Both the position numbers and the translations under genes were made by a program. Positions 20,041-30,285 of a DNA stretch of 64,000 nucleotides are shown one piece after another. The notes beneath the pieces were generated by a model, which did not search any database, was not told the DNA's origin, and worked only from the letters and a program-made list of their open reading frames with translations. This DNA comes from Candidatus Melainabacteria bacterium. GTDB lineage: Bacteria > Cyanobacteriota > Vampirovibrionia > Gastranaerophilales > Gastranaerophilaceae. Position 1 is the stretch's first letter, and each line of letters opens with the position of its first letter. The stretch spans positions 124,001-188,000 of the forward strand of contig CP091731.1 of the NCBI GenBank assembly GCA_022009935.1, given 5' to 3'.

Positions 20041-20894
20041 ATGGACAAGTTCAAAAATATTCAAAATGTTTATTATTTAGGCCCAAGAGGCTCGTATTCT
20101 TCGCTTGCGGTCAAATTTTTTCAAATTTTTATAATTTAAAGAATTTAAAATTTAATGCACAAAAAATATTAAAACACTTCTTAAAAATTTTGAATATGAC
20201 AAAAGTTCAATTGCCGTTGTTCCAATTGAAAACTCCATTCAAGGAATTGTTAAAGAAACAATAAACAATATTATGGAATTGAATGATGACAAAACAACTT
20301 TTTATGCGGAATACGTTTTGAATATAAACCATACTTTAATTTCAAAAGCAAACGATAAAAACACTGTCAAAACAATTTTGTCACACCCTCAAGCACTTCA
20401 ACAGTGCGAAAATTATATTTTTAACAATTTTAAAATGCAAAAATTCAATCAAAAATTCAACAAGTGAAGCCATTTATGAACTTAAAGATTTGGATGAAAC
20501 ATCAGCTGCAATAGGCAATCCGGAATTAGCTTTTGAACTTGGTTTAAATGTTTTGGAAAGAGAAATAAATGACGAAAAAGACAACCAAACAAGGTTTATT
20601 TTGTTGACTCGATTTGAAAATGAAAACACAATTGATGCCAAAACAAACATTGTTTTTTCAACACAAAACAAACCCGGAGCTTTGTGCGACATTTTAAATA
20701 TTCTAAAAAAATATGATATAAATTTAACATATATAGACTCTCGCCCTTCAAAGAAAAATTTAGGTGAGTATTTATTTTTGGCGGATTTAAAAGGGCACAA
20801 GTCGGATGAAAATATAAAACAAGCGTTGTTTGAAATAAATAAAAATACTCAATTTTGTAAAATAAACGGTAGTTATACTGTCTTAAGTCATTAA
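20041..20894 (+). CDS. pheA: Prephenate dehydratase with ACT domain
   Basis: Converts prephenate to phenylpyruvate in phenylalanine synthesis. About 283 residues, the monofunctional PDT length, with no chorismate mutase domain. Motifs: VYYLGPRGSYSSLAVKFF (usual GPxGTFS/Y), SIAVVPIENSIQGIVKETIN, HPQALQQCENYI, STSEAIYELKDLDETSAAIG, and the catalytic NQTRFILLTRF. The C-terminal ACT domain starts NKPGALCDILNILKKYDINL and includes the phenylalanine-binding YIDSRPSKKNLGEYLFLADL (usual ESRP). So it should be feedback-inhibited by phenylalanine. Two frame breaks (about 20130 and 20455). AAAGG precedes the ATG by some 14 bases. Confidence 0.93.
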
Positions 20895-20924
20895 AATGTT
20901 GATATTTTCTAAAAAAAACTTAAA

Positions 20925-21937
20925 ATGATAGATATGGGCGAAATTAAAGATTATTTAAATACAAATTTATATGAAGTGCTGAATGTTTCAACAAATGCAA
21001 CCGATGTTGAGATAAAATCTGCATTTCGTTTGTTAGTAAGAAAATATCATCCCGATGTTAACCCGAATTTTGAAGAAAAATTTAAAGAAATAAAAAATGC
21101 TTATGACATTTTATCTGACGTTCAAAAAAAAGAAAAATATGACAAACTCAACGGATTTAACAACCCAAAACCAAAAGTTTCATCAACAACTTCATCTTTA
21201 AACAACGATGATTTGAAGACAAAAGCACAAGCAAAAAAAAGCCTACAGTGAAACACAAAACAAGAGTAAATCTTTCAATTCTCTTTTCAATGACATTCTT
21301 GACAATTTAAAGCCCAAAAATAAAATTAACGGCACCGATATTGAATTGTCTGTTAAAATCTCAACTTATGAAGCTGTTTTAGGCACAAATCGAATTGTGA
21401 ATGTACTTCACACTATATGTTTGCCCAAAATGCAACGGAAAAAAATTTATAAATGAAGCAAAATGTTCCAACTGCAACGGTTTGGGAGAAATAAAACAAC
21501 ATAAAAAATCAATATAAAAATCCCCAAAAATGTTAAATCCGGTTGTAAAATAAGAATTGTCAATGAAGGCAACCGAGGAAGAAATGGTGGTCAAAACGGT
21601 GATTTATATTTGAATATTGAAGTTGTTGAAACCAATTTAAATGATTTTAAAATTGTAGACAATGATGTTTATACAAAAGCTACTATTGAACCATATCAAG
21701 CAGTTTTGGGCGATGAAATTTCTTTGGAAAATTTTAAAGGTGAAAAAATAAAACTTAAAATTCCAAAAACACAAAATCAAATCAGAAATTCAAAATTGCA
21801 AATGAAGGATTAAAATCCAAAAAGATGATAGTTTTGGTTGTATGATTGTTGAAGTTATAATAGATATTTCAAAAAACGTTTCAAATGAAGAAATTGAATT
21901 GTATAGAAAAATAAAAGAGTTGAAAAGTAAGGGTTAA
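20925..21937 (+). CDS. DnaJ-like co-chaperone with a halved zinc-finger domain
   Basis: J domain at residues 13-75: NLYEVLNVSTNATDVEIKSA, RLLVRKYHPDVNP (the HPD tripeptide that stimulates DnaK) and AYDILSDVQKKEKYDKL. A Ser/Asn linker replaces the Gly/Phe region. The substrate domain contains ELSVKISTYEAVLGTNRIVN, then only two cysteine repeats, VCPKCNGKK and KCSNCNGLGE. A canonical DnaJ has four CxxCxGxG repeats. GNRGRNGGQNGDLYLNIEVV and TIEPYQAVLGDEISLENFKG complete the C-terminal beta domains. No grpE or dnaK nearby. It is not a CbpA-type protein because some zinc ligands remain. Breaks near 21240, 21415, 21515 and 21815. queE starts three bases after its stop. Confidence 0.82.
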
Positions 21938-21939
21938 AA

Positions 21940-22646
21940 GTGGAAAAACAAAATATCGCAAAAATTAATGAAATTTTTAAATCAATTCAGGGTGAAGGGA
22001 AATATCTAGGTGCAAATCAAGTTTTTGTGCGGTTTTCAAAATGTAATTTGAGTTGCAAGTTTTGTGACACTCCGTTTCTTGAAGGTAAAGAATATAATGT
22101 CCCTACGTTGACACAAAAACTTTCGAGTTTTGATTTGGCAAAAGTCCACTCTATTTCATTTACAGGTGGCGAACCTTTGATGTTTGTTGATTTTTTAGAT
22201 GAGTTTTTGGAAAATTTCAAGCCTATAAAAGAAAAATATAATCTTAAAATATACTTGAAACAAACGGCACACTTTATAAAAATTTGGAAAAAATTGTTAA
22301 AAAAATTGATATTGTTTCAATGGATATAAAACTGAAAACGGCAACCGGAGAAGAAAATAAGTTTGATGTGAATGACAAATTTTTAAAAATTGCAAAAAAT
22401 GTTGAAACTTATATAAAAGTTGTTTTTGATGAAAAAATAGAAGAAAGTGAAATTGAAAATTGTTGCAAACTTGCTTTGAAATACAACGTCCCATTGTACT
22501 TACAGCCTGAAAGTTCATATTTGTTTAATGAACTTAAAAAACAAAACAACACTTCATTTTTAGAAAGTATTCACGAAAAATTTTTGGAATACTACAAAGA
22601 TGTATACCTAATCCCTCAAGTTCATAAATTTTTAAATTTGAGGTAA
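21940..22646 (+). CDS. queE: 7-carboxy-7-deazaguanine synthase (radical SAM)
   Basis: Makes the deazaguanine core of queuosine from 6-carboxytetrahydropterin. About 235 residues. GTG start two bases after the dnaJ-like stop. INEIFKSIQGEGKYLGANQV is the QueE N-terminal signature; the radical-SAM cluster motif is CNLSCKFCDT (CxxxCxxC), followed by SFTGGEPLMFVDFLDEFL (GGEP motif). DIVSMDIKLKTA and LYLQPESS-like LQPESSYLF correspond to later conserved segments. One frame break at about 22255-22290 inside the strand LKIYLETNGTLYKN. No other que genes in the window. Followed three bases later by mfd. Confidence 0.92.
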
Positions 22647-22649
22647 AAA

Positions 22650-25600
22650 ATGTTTCAAAATAATTTTCAGTTAAAAAAATTATTAATTTTATCGAAAATG
22701 AAGGTATATCAAACAAATTAGTAATAACATCAATAAACGACATAACAAAGCTTATTTTGCTAAACGAATTTTATAAAACCGAAAAAAAAATAATATTTGT
22801 AACTTATGACAACAATCGGGCTTTGAAATTTAACCATGATTTATCGGTAATAAATGGTGACCTAGAGCCTAAAATCTTTCCGTTTCAGGATGTTTCACCG
22901 TATGAAATAATCAATCACAATCTATATAAATACAAAGACCAAATTAATATTATAAGAAGCAAACCACCGTTTATAGTGACCTCGGTGAGGGCTTTGACGG
23001 AAAAGTTTCCACTTGAAGAATATTTTAGTGAAAATAAAATAACGCTTAAAAAAATGACGATGTCGAGCCTTTTAGTTTAGCTCAAAAACTTGTAAATTTG
23101 GGATACAGAAGAGTTACTCAAGTTAGTGATATTGGAGAGTTTTCGCTTCGTGGTGACATTTTGGATGTGTTTGGACTTGATGATAACCCTTTAAGAATTG
23201 AATTTTGGGGCGATACAATTAGCGATATAAGATATTTTAATGTTGACAATCAAAGAAGCATTAACCACCTTGAAAATGCTTCTATATTGCCTCTTTATAA
23301 ATATGTTGAGAAAAACGAAAATCAAGATTTTTCAAAAGATGATTTCTATTGCGAATATTTTGAAGGAAAATATGCAAAAATTTAAAATCTCTGGTTGAAA
23401 TTTTTAAAGAGGATTATATTTTTGTCTTTGATGAAACGGTTGAGATTTTAAACCACTATCAAAACTTAGACACGAAATATAATGAAAAATATCAACAAAA
23501 TATAAAAGAAGATGAAAGTTTAACTCTGGAAAATTCAAACCATTGTAATTTTGAAGATTTTAAAATTTTGTATCAAAAACTTAAAAAATTTGTTTTGAAA
23601 ATTTTTTAAATGAAAAAAAACATAAAAAGTTATTGAATTTGAAAGCGAAATTGCAAATCTATTTTCCGCTGATGTATACAAAATAGCACAATTTGTTGAA
23701 CAGACTTTAAACAAAAATTATAGTTTGACACTTGCAACAGATTACCAAGCACGTGTGATTGAAATATTGAAAGATTTTGAAACAGACACAACAAAAATCA
23801 ATTTTATAAACAATTTATCGTTAGGTGGAGGCATTTCACATACCTTAAATTTTGTAGTATTGACGGATAAAGAACTTTTTAACAAAATTTCAAAAGATGT
23901 TACATCAAAAAAATACAACTATAAAAAGAAAGCATTGAGTTTATAGAAAATATAAATGATATAAAAGAAGGCGATTATGTTGTCCATCGTATCCACGGAG
24001 TTGGAAGATATTTAGGTTTAAACCAAATGGAAATAGATGGCGAATTTAAGGATTATTTGACAATTGAATATGCGAATAATGACAAGCTTCATATAGTTGC
24101 AGAACAAATAAATATGCTTTCGCGATATCGAGGTGTTCAAGGCGGAAGTGTTGTCAAATTGTCCAAAATGGGTGGAAGCGATTGGAAAAATGTAAAGAAA
24201 AAACAAAAGCAGCTTTGGAGGATGTTGCTCGAGAATTAATTAATTTGTATGCAAGTCGAAAAGTGTCAAAGGGTATAAAATTTGACCCCGATACACCTTG
24301 GCAATATGAACTTGAAGAAAGCTTCCCATATACAGAAACAGAAGACCAAATGAAAGCAATCATTGAAACAAAACAAGATATGGAAACAGATGTTCCTATG
24401 GATAGGCTTATTTGTGCGGATGTTGGGTTTGGAAAAACAGAAATTGCTCTAAGAGCCGCATTTAAAGCAATTACAAGCGGAAAGCAAGTTGTGCTTGTTG
24501 TCCCGACAACTATTCTTGCATTGCAACATTTTGAAACTTTTCAGGGACGTTTTAGTCCATACCCCATTTCTATTGAACTTTTGACAAGGTTTAAAAAGTA
24601 AAGCTGAGCAGAAAAAAATCTTAACAAAACTTTCAATGGGAGAGGTCGATTTGGTGATTGGAACTCACAGACTTTTGCAAAATGATGTGAAGTTTAAAGA
24701 TTTAGGCTTGCTTATTATTGATGAAGAACATCGTTTTGGGGTGAAGCACAAAGAAAAACTAAAAAGTTTAAAGAAAAATATAGACATACTTTCAATGAGT
24801 GCAACACCAATTCCAAGGACTTTGTATATGTCACTTTCAGGAATAAAAAAATTTGTCAGTCATAAACACACCGCCACAAAACAGGCTTCCAATAAAAACT
24901 CAAGTTTGTGAAATGAATGACAATGTCATAAAAAATGCCATAAATTATGAACTTGACCGCGAAGGACAGGTTTTGTGCTTTATAATCGAGTTGAAACAAT
25001 ATATGAATTCGCTTCTTACATTCAAAAAACTTGTTCCAAATGCAAAAATAGCAGTCGGTCATGGGCAATTGGATGAAAAAACTTTGGAACAGGTTATGGT
25101 AGATTTTGCAAACGGTGAATATAACGTGCTTGTTGCAACAACAATAATTGAATCCGGATTGAATATAGAAAATGCAAATACAATAATAATAACAAATTCT
25201 GAAAAATTTGGGTTGGCGCAATTGTATCAACTGCGAGGAAGAGTCGGAAGAGCACAAAGACAAGCTTATTGTTACTGTCTATACAATAAAAGCAAAAATT
25301 TGACAGAAGAAGCCATCAAAAGACTTAAAGCCATAAAAGATTTTACGACTCTTGGAAGCGGCTATCAAATAGCTCTTCGGGATATTGAAATTCGAGGAGT
25401 CGGAAATCTTCTTGGAACAAAACAACATGGGCACATGATGAACGTCGGTTTTGATACTTATTGTGAGCTTTTGGATGAAGCCATAAAAGAACTTAAAGGT
25501 GAGAAAACAGAAAAAACAGAACCAACAATCGTTGACATAAATGTGACAGCGTTTATTCCTGAAACTTGGGTCGGAGATTACAGCCAAAAAATGATAGAAT

Positions 25601-25984
25601 ACAAAAGACTTGCAAATGTTGAAAATGAAGCACAGTTGGAATTGATAATTTCTGAATGGAAAGATAGGTTTTCTAAAATGCCATCGGAAGTTGAAAACTT
25701 GATTAAATTAATTCGTCTAAGACTTCTTGCAACAAATATTAAAATCAGTTCAATCCGTCAAACACCTGATGGAATAAGAATTTATACCCCTTTTTAATGA
25801 AAATGACTTCAGAATTATAAGTTCAAAACTTGAAGCAAATGTTAAGAAACATTTAAAATTCATAAAAGCCCCAAAAACCTTAAATGATACAAAATCCATA
25901 CTTATTTTTGATAATAAATACATGACTTTTGATGAAATATTTAACTTATGTTGGCTAGTTTATTTTATTATATATCTTGTGTAA
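22650..25984 (+). CDS. mfd: Transcription-repair coupling factor Mfd
   Basis: ATP-dependent translocase that removes stalled RNA polymerase and recruits UvrA. About 1,110 residues after bridging roughly ten frame breaks. The N-terminal UvrB-like region includes ITLKKNDDVEPFSLAQKLVN and YRRVTQVSDIGEFSLRGDIL. The RNA polymerase-interacting CarD-like domain is IKEGDYVVHRIHGVGRYLGL. The helicase motor carries RLICADVGFGKTEIALRAAF (Walker A), GTHRLLQNDVKFKDLGLLII, DEEHRFGVKHKEKLK, LSMSATPIPRTLYMSLSG, VATTIIESGLNIENANTIII and QLYQLRGRVGRAQRQAYCY. The tail has RDIEIRGVGNLLGTKQHGHM. The last ten or so codons (after FDEIFNL) are uncertain. Confidence 0.94.
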
Positions 25985-26052
25985 GTTTAAAATATTAACT
26001 AAAATAATATAAAGAAAAATAAAAACAAAAAGCAAAAGAGGAGAAATATTAA

Positions 26053-27197
26053 ATGTTGAAGAAAAAATTGTTGCCAACACTAGCATTGTCAATGGTTATG
26101 TTTATGGCATGCTCTTGTACTACCCCCGGTGAAAAAATTATTGAAGTAAATAACCATCCTATTACCAAAACCCAATATAACAAAGCATTTGACAAAGCAG
26201 TCAATGAGTCAATGTTTTCAAAAATGGGAATTGATGTAAAAAAAGATCCTAACAGTTTTTTGCATTTAATGATAAAAGATAGGGTTGTTAATGAACTAAT
26301 TGTTAAATCTCTTTTGGACGAAGAAATGAAAGAGAAAAAAAATAAAAGTTTCAAAAAGAAGAAATTGAAGAAGAACACAAAGCTATGATAGACCGAGTGG
26401 GGTCAAAAGAAAAATTCAACGAAATATTGAAACAAAACGGCATTTCAAACGAACAATTTAAAGAAGATTTGGTTGAAGGGGTAAAACTGAAGAAACTTAT
26501 CGATACAATAAAGGTTCCAAGTGTTTCAGATGCTGATGCAAAGAAATTTTATAAAGCAAACATAGACAAATTTAAATATCCTGACAAAGTTCGTGCTTCT
26601 CATATTTTGATAAGTGCAAATCGTGATGAAATCGCTCAAATTTTGCAAAAGACAACAAAAATTTGACAGAAGAAGAATTGAATAAAAAAATAAATGAAGA
26701 AGTTCAAAAGAAAAAGAAAAAGCACAAAAATTCTTGCTCAAGTCAAAGCAGACAAATCTCAATTTGAAAAGCTTGCTCGTGAAAATTCAGACGATGTGGC
26801 AAGTGCAAAGCAAGGTGGTGATTTAGGATTTTTTCGCTAAAGAAGAAATGGTGGAACCGTTTGTTGTTGTTGCTTTCAACCAAAAACCAAACACTATAAG
26901 CGATATTGTTGAAACTCCATACGGTTTCCACATCATTATGGTTACAGATAGAGCTGTGGCCGGTGTTGAACCTTATGAAAAAGTCAAAGAAGAAATTAAA
27001 ACTTATTTGACAAATTCGCAACAGGTTGAAATATTACAAAAATATATTGAAAATTTAAGACAAAAAGCACAAATAAAATATCTTGACAATGCTTATAATC
27101 CTGAAACTATTCAAAAGAGATAAAAGAAGCCTCAAAAGATAATAAAGCTTTGATGGAGTCACAAAAACAACCACCACAAAATGATAAAAATAACTGA
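26053..27197 (+). CDS. PpiC/SurA-type peptidyl-prolyl isomerase lipoprotein
   Basis: A periplasmic folding factor. The signal peptide MLKKKLLPTLALSMVMFMAC has a lipobox (F-M-A-C), predicting a lipid-anchored protein. The SurA-like N-terminal chaperone region follows (IIEVNNHPITKTQYNKAFDK, QNGISNEQFKEDLVEGVKLK). The parvulin domain is KVRASHILISANRDE, FEKLARENSDD, AKQGGDLGFFAKEEMVEPF, and ETPYGFHIIMVTDR. About 370 residues with four frame breaks (26350, 26655, 26715, 26838). The parvulin domain is interrupted by a lysine-rich insert (about 26690-26740) that is longer than usual. An intrinsic terminator follows. Confidence 0.88.
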
Positions 27198-27209
27198 ATA
27201 TAAAATAAA

Positions 27210-27246
27210 AGTGACTCTTAAAACTGTTTTAAGAGTTACTTTTTAT
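27210..27246 (+). terminator. Intrinsic terminator after the PpiC lipoprotein gene
   Basis: The stem AGTGACTCTTAAAAC pairs with GTTTTAAGAGTTACT across a two-base loop, and is followed by a run of Ts at 27240-27245. It starts 13 bases after the stop codon. Confidence 0.85.
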
Positions 27247-27296
27247 AATTAAAAAGAGAACGTAAAATAGATATATAGTGAAAGAATAGTTAAAAT

Positions 27297-28530
27297 ATGA
27301 AAACAGATGAGACACTTGTTATGATATTAGCAGGTGGTGAGGGTAAAAGATTATTTCCCTTGACACGTGATAGAGCAAAACCTGCTGTACCCTTTGGTGG
27401 TCGGTATCGTATTATTGATTTTGTTTTAAATAATTTCGTAAATTCAGGTTATTTTAAAATAAAAATATTAACACAATATAAATCAGATTCGTTGAATAAG
27501 CATATTACAAGAGGTTGGAACTTATCTTCATCAATAAACCAGTATGTTGATTTGGTACCGGCACAAATGAGAACAAATGCATCTTGGTATAAAGGAACAG
27601 CAGATGCTGTATTTCAGAATTTAAATATTATTTTAGATGAAGCTCCAAAATATGTTTGTGTGTTTGGCGGAGACCATTTATACAAAATGGATGTGTCTCA
27701 AATGCATGCTTATCATAAGGAAATGAACGCAGATTTAACAATTTCAGCTATTCCTGTGCCTTTGGAACTTGCAAGCGAATATGGAATTATAGAAGTGGAT
27801 GAAAATTGGCGGCTTACAAATTTTATTGAAAAACCGACAACAAAGCCAAAAACAATCCCCGGAAATGACAAAATGTGTCTTGCCTCGATGGGAAATTATA
27901 TTTTTACAACAGACCAGCTTGTTAGTGCGTTGAATGAAGATGCAATAAACAACAATTCAAGCAATGATTTTGGAAAAAATATTATCCCTCAAATGCTCAA
28001 AGAAAACAAAAATATTTTTGTTTATGACTTTTCAAAAATGAAGTACCGGAAATGCTTGACTCAGAAAAAGGTTATTGGCGAGATGTCGGTACAATCGATG
28101 CATATTGGAGTGCAAATATGGATTTAATAAGCCACGCTCCCGAGTTGAATTTATACTCAAAAGCTTGGCCAATACGCACATATAACTATAATGACCCGCC
28201 TGCAAAGTTCATTTGGGAAGAAAATGACAGGGTCGGCATGGCGACAAATTCACTTGTGTCTGAAGGTTGTGTTATATCAGGCGGTTCGCTTTCAAAATGC
28301 ATTTTGTCACCGCAAGTCAGAATTAATAGTTTTTCAAATATCAGCGAAAGTATATTGATGGAAAACGTCAATGTTGGAAGGTATTGTGAAATTAAAAAGC
28401 AATTATCGACAAAAATGTTGATATACCTCCTTATACAAAAATAGGGGTGTCAAGAGAAGATGATATAAAACGTGGTTTTCATGTGACCAAAAACGGTATT
28501 ACAGTAGTTCCAAAAGGAGCAGTTTTATGA
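27297..28530 (+). CDS. glgC: Glucose-1-phosphate adenylyltransferase
   Basis: Makes ADP-glucose, the committed step of glycogen synthesis. About 410 residues. The nucleotidyltransferase domain: VMILAGGEGKRLFPLTRDRA (GGxGxRL), KPAVPFGGRYRIIDFVLNNF, WYKGTADAVFQNL, YVCVFGGDHLYKMD, SEYGIIEVDE, FIEKP, and KGYWRDVGTIDAYWSANMDL. A left-handed beta-helix C-terminus follows (VSEGCVISGGSLSKCILSP). Two frame breaks (28043 and 28398). With the phosphohexomutase and the GH77-like genes it suggests alpha-glucan storage. The stop overlaps the next start (ATGA). Confidence 0.95.
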
Positions 28531-28983
28531 GCAAAAAGATTTTGATAACAATCTTTTTTATAGCAATGAGTATGATTTTTTCATCTTGTGATAAAAACGA
28601 ACAAACTGAACAAGCTTTAGATAATTCGACTTGTCAAAAAACAAAAGCTTTTTTTAAATTATGATTTTGGCAATTCATACAAAGAGTCAATGAAAGATAA
28701 CAAGCCGACAATACTTGTGTTTTATGTCAATTGGTGCACATATTGTCGTCGTTTGATGCCAAAACTTGCAAGTGTAAACAATCAGTATAAAGATAGTTAT
28801 AATATTGTTTTAATTGATTGTGAAGATAAGAAAAATGTTGATTTATTGAACAAATACAAAGTTGAATATTACCCCACTTTGTATTTTGTAAATAAAAAGG
28901 ATAAACAAGAAACAATAATTCCATCAAAGTACACTCAAAATTTAGAAACTTTTAAATTATTTTTGGATGAAAATTTACAGTAG
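28527..28983 (+). CDS. Thioredoxin-fold lipoprotein
   Basis: Starts at the ATG overlapping the glgC stop. The signal peptide MSKKILITIFFIAMSMIFSS ends at a lipobox cysteine (F-S-S-C). The thioredoxin fold has ILVFYVNWCTYCRRLMPKLA with a WCxxC active site (C-T-Y-C), and VEYYPTLYFVNKKDK with the cis-proline. About 150 residues. It should be an anchored thiol-disulfide oxidoreductase outside the cytoplasmic membrane. The CTYC dipeptide differs from CGPC (thioredoxin) and CPHC (DsbA), so whether it reduces or oxidises is unclear. One frame break near 28655. Confidence 0.85.
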
Positions 28984-29090
28984 GTAAATTTTTCTATGAA
29001 AAAACGTTATTAAAAATATTATTTTATATATAATAAAAAGTGTATCCGAAACAATTAAGACTTGGTTAAACAAAAAGAGGAAAAATTTAT

Positions 29091-30285
29091 ATGAGTATAA
29101 AATCAATAATAGATACAATAAAACCGTTTTTGAGCAAAAAATCGTTATTCCTGTTTTAGTAGTGCTTGCATTGATAGCTTTTCAACAAGTGAAAGCTGTT
29201 TTTGAAAGTCAAATGATTGCAAAAATGAGAATGGCACCTGTCGAAGTTAGTATCGGCACTGTGACAGAAGACGATATTTCAACAACAACCAAATCTTCAG
29301 GAAGAGTTGTTGCTTGTAAAATAGTGAACGTGGTTTCACGTGTAAACGGTTGGCTTCAAACGAAATACTTTCAAGAAGGCTCAATAGTCAAAAAAGGCCA
29401 ACTTTTGTATAAAATAGAGCCAAATGAATATCAAAATGCAGTCAATCAAGCTTCTGCAGCTGTTCGGGAATCTCAAGCACAACTGATGAATTACGAAAAA
29501 TCTTTAAGACGAGCAAAAGAATTGGTGAAACAAGATTTTGTCAGCAAGTCATATTATGACGATGCACTTGCAAAACGTGATTCCACTAAAGCCATGCTTG
29601 ATGTAAATCGTGCCAATCTTGCTCAAGCACGTTTAAATTTAAGTTATACAAACATATACTCTCAATTGACGGCAAAGTCGGCGATATTTTTATAAGTGAG
29701 GGAAATTTGGTCAACACTTCAAGCGGCACTCTTGTCAGAATTTTATCAATTGACCCGATTTATGTTTCTTTCACAATGAAAAGCGAAGATTATTTAAGTT
29801 ATATAAAAAGCTATACAGGCAAAAATGAAAATGTGGACAAATTGTCCTTCATTATCCCTCAAATTGTTATGTCTGACGGAACAACGTACGATGAAAAAGG
29901 TGAAATTGATTTTGTTGACAACGAAGTGGATATAAATTCAGGAACAATTTCTTTAAGAGCGACCTTTTCAAACAAAAAAAAGATTGCTTGTTCCCGGAGA
30001 TTTTGTAACTGTTAAAACAACTTCAAAATATAAGCAGCATAGTTGCTTTGTTGCCACAGGATGCAGTAATTGAAACTTCAAAGGGTTCTTTTTGTTTATA
30101 TTGTTGATGAAGACAACAAAGCACAATTAAAACAATTTCAAAAAGCGGGGCAATATAACGGCAACTGGATTGTAATTGACGGGTTAAAAGCCGGTGATAA
30201 ATTTATTGCAACAAATTTGCAAAAATTAAAGCCGGGGTCAAAAGTTAAAATAATTGAAAATAAAAGTGAAAATGGTAAAAAATAA
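29091..30285 (+). CDS. RND efflux periplasmic adaptor subunit
   Basis: Membrane-fusion protein linking pump to outer-membrane channel. About 395 residues. An N-terminal membrane anchor (IVIPVLVVLALIAFQQVKAV after a break near 29140) replaces the lipobox seen in AcrA. Then come the lipoyl half-motifs (SSGRVVACKIVNVVSRVNGW, FQEGSIVKKGQLLYKIEP), a coiled-coil hairpin (NQASAAVRESQAQLMNYEKS, SLRRAKELVKQDFVSK), the beta-barrel (GNLVNTSSGTLVRILSIDPI, YVSFTMKSED) and the membrane-proximal domain (VIDGLKAGDKFIATNLQKL). RBS AGAGGA. The stop overlaps the pump's ATG (TAATG). Confidence 0.9.

Noticed and set aside
22650..25984. mfd and other broken genes as true pseudogenes
   Set aside because: Breaks are single-base, sit in homopolymers, and affect nearly all long genes including essential ones, while protein motifs remain perfectly conserved.
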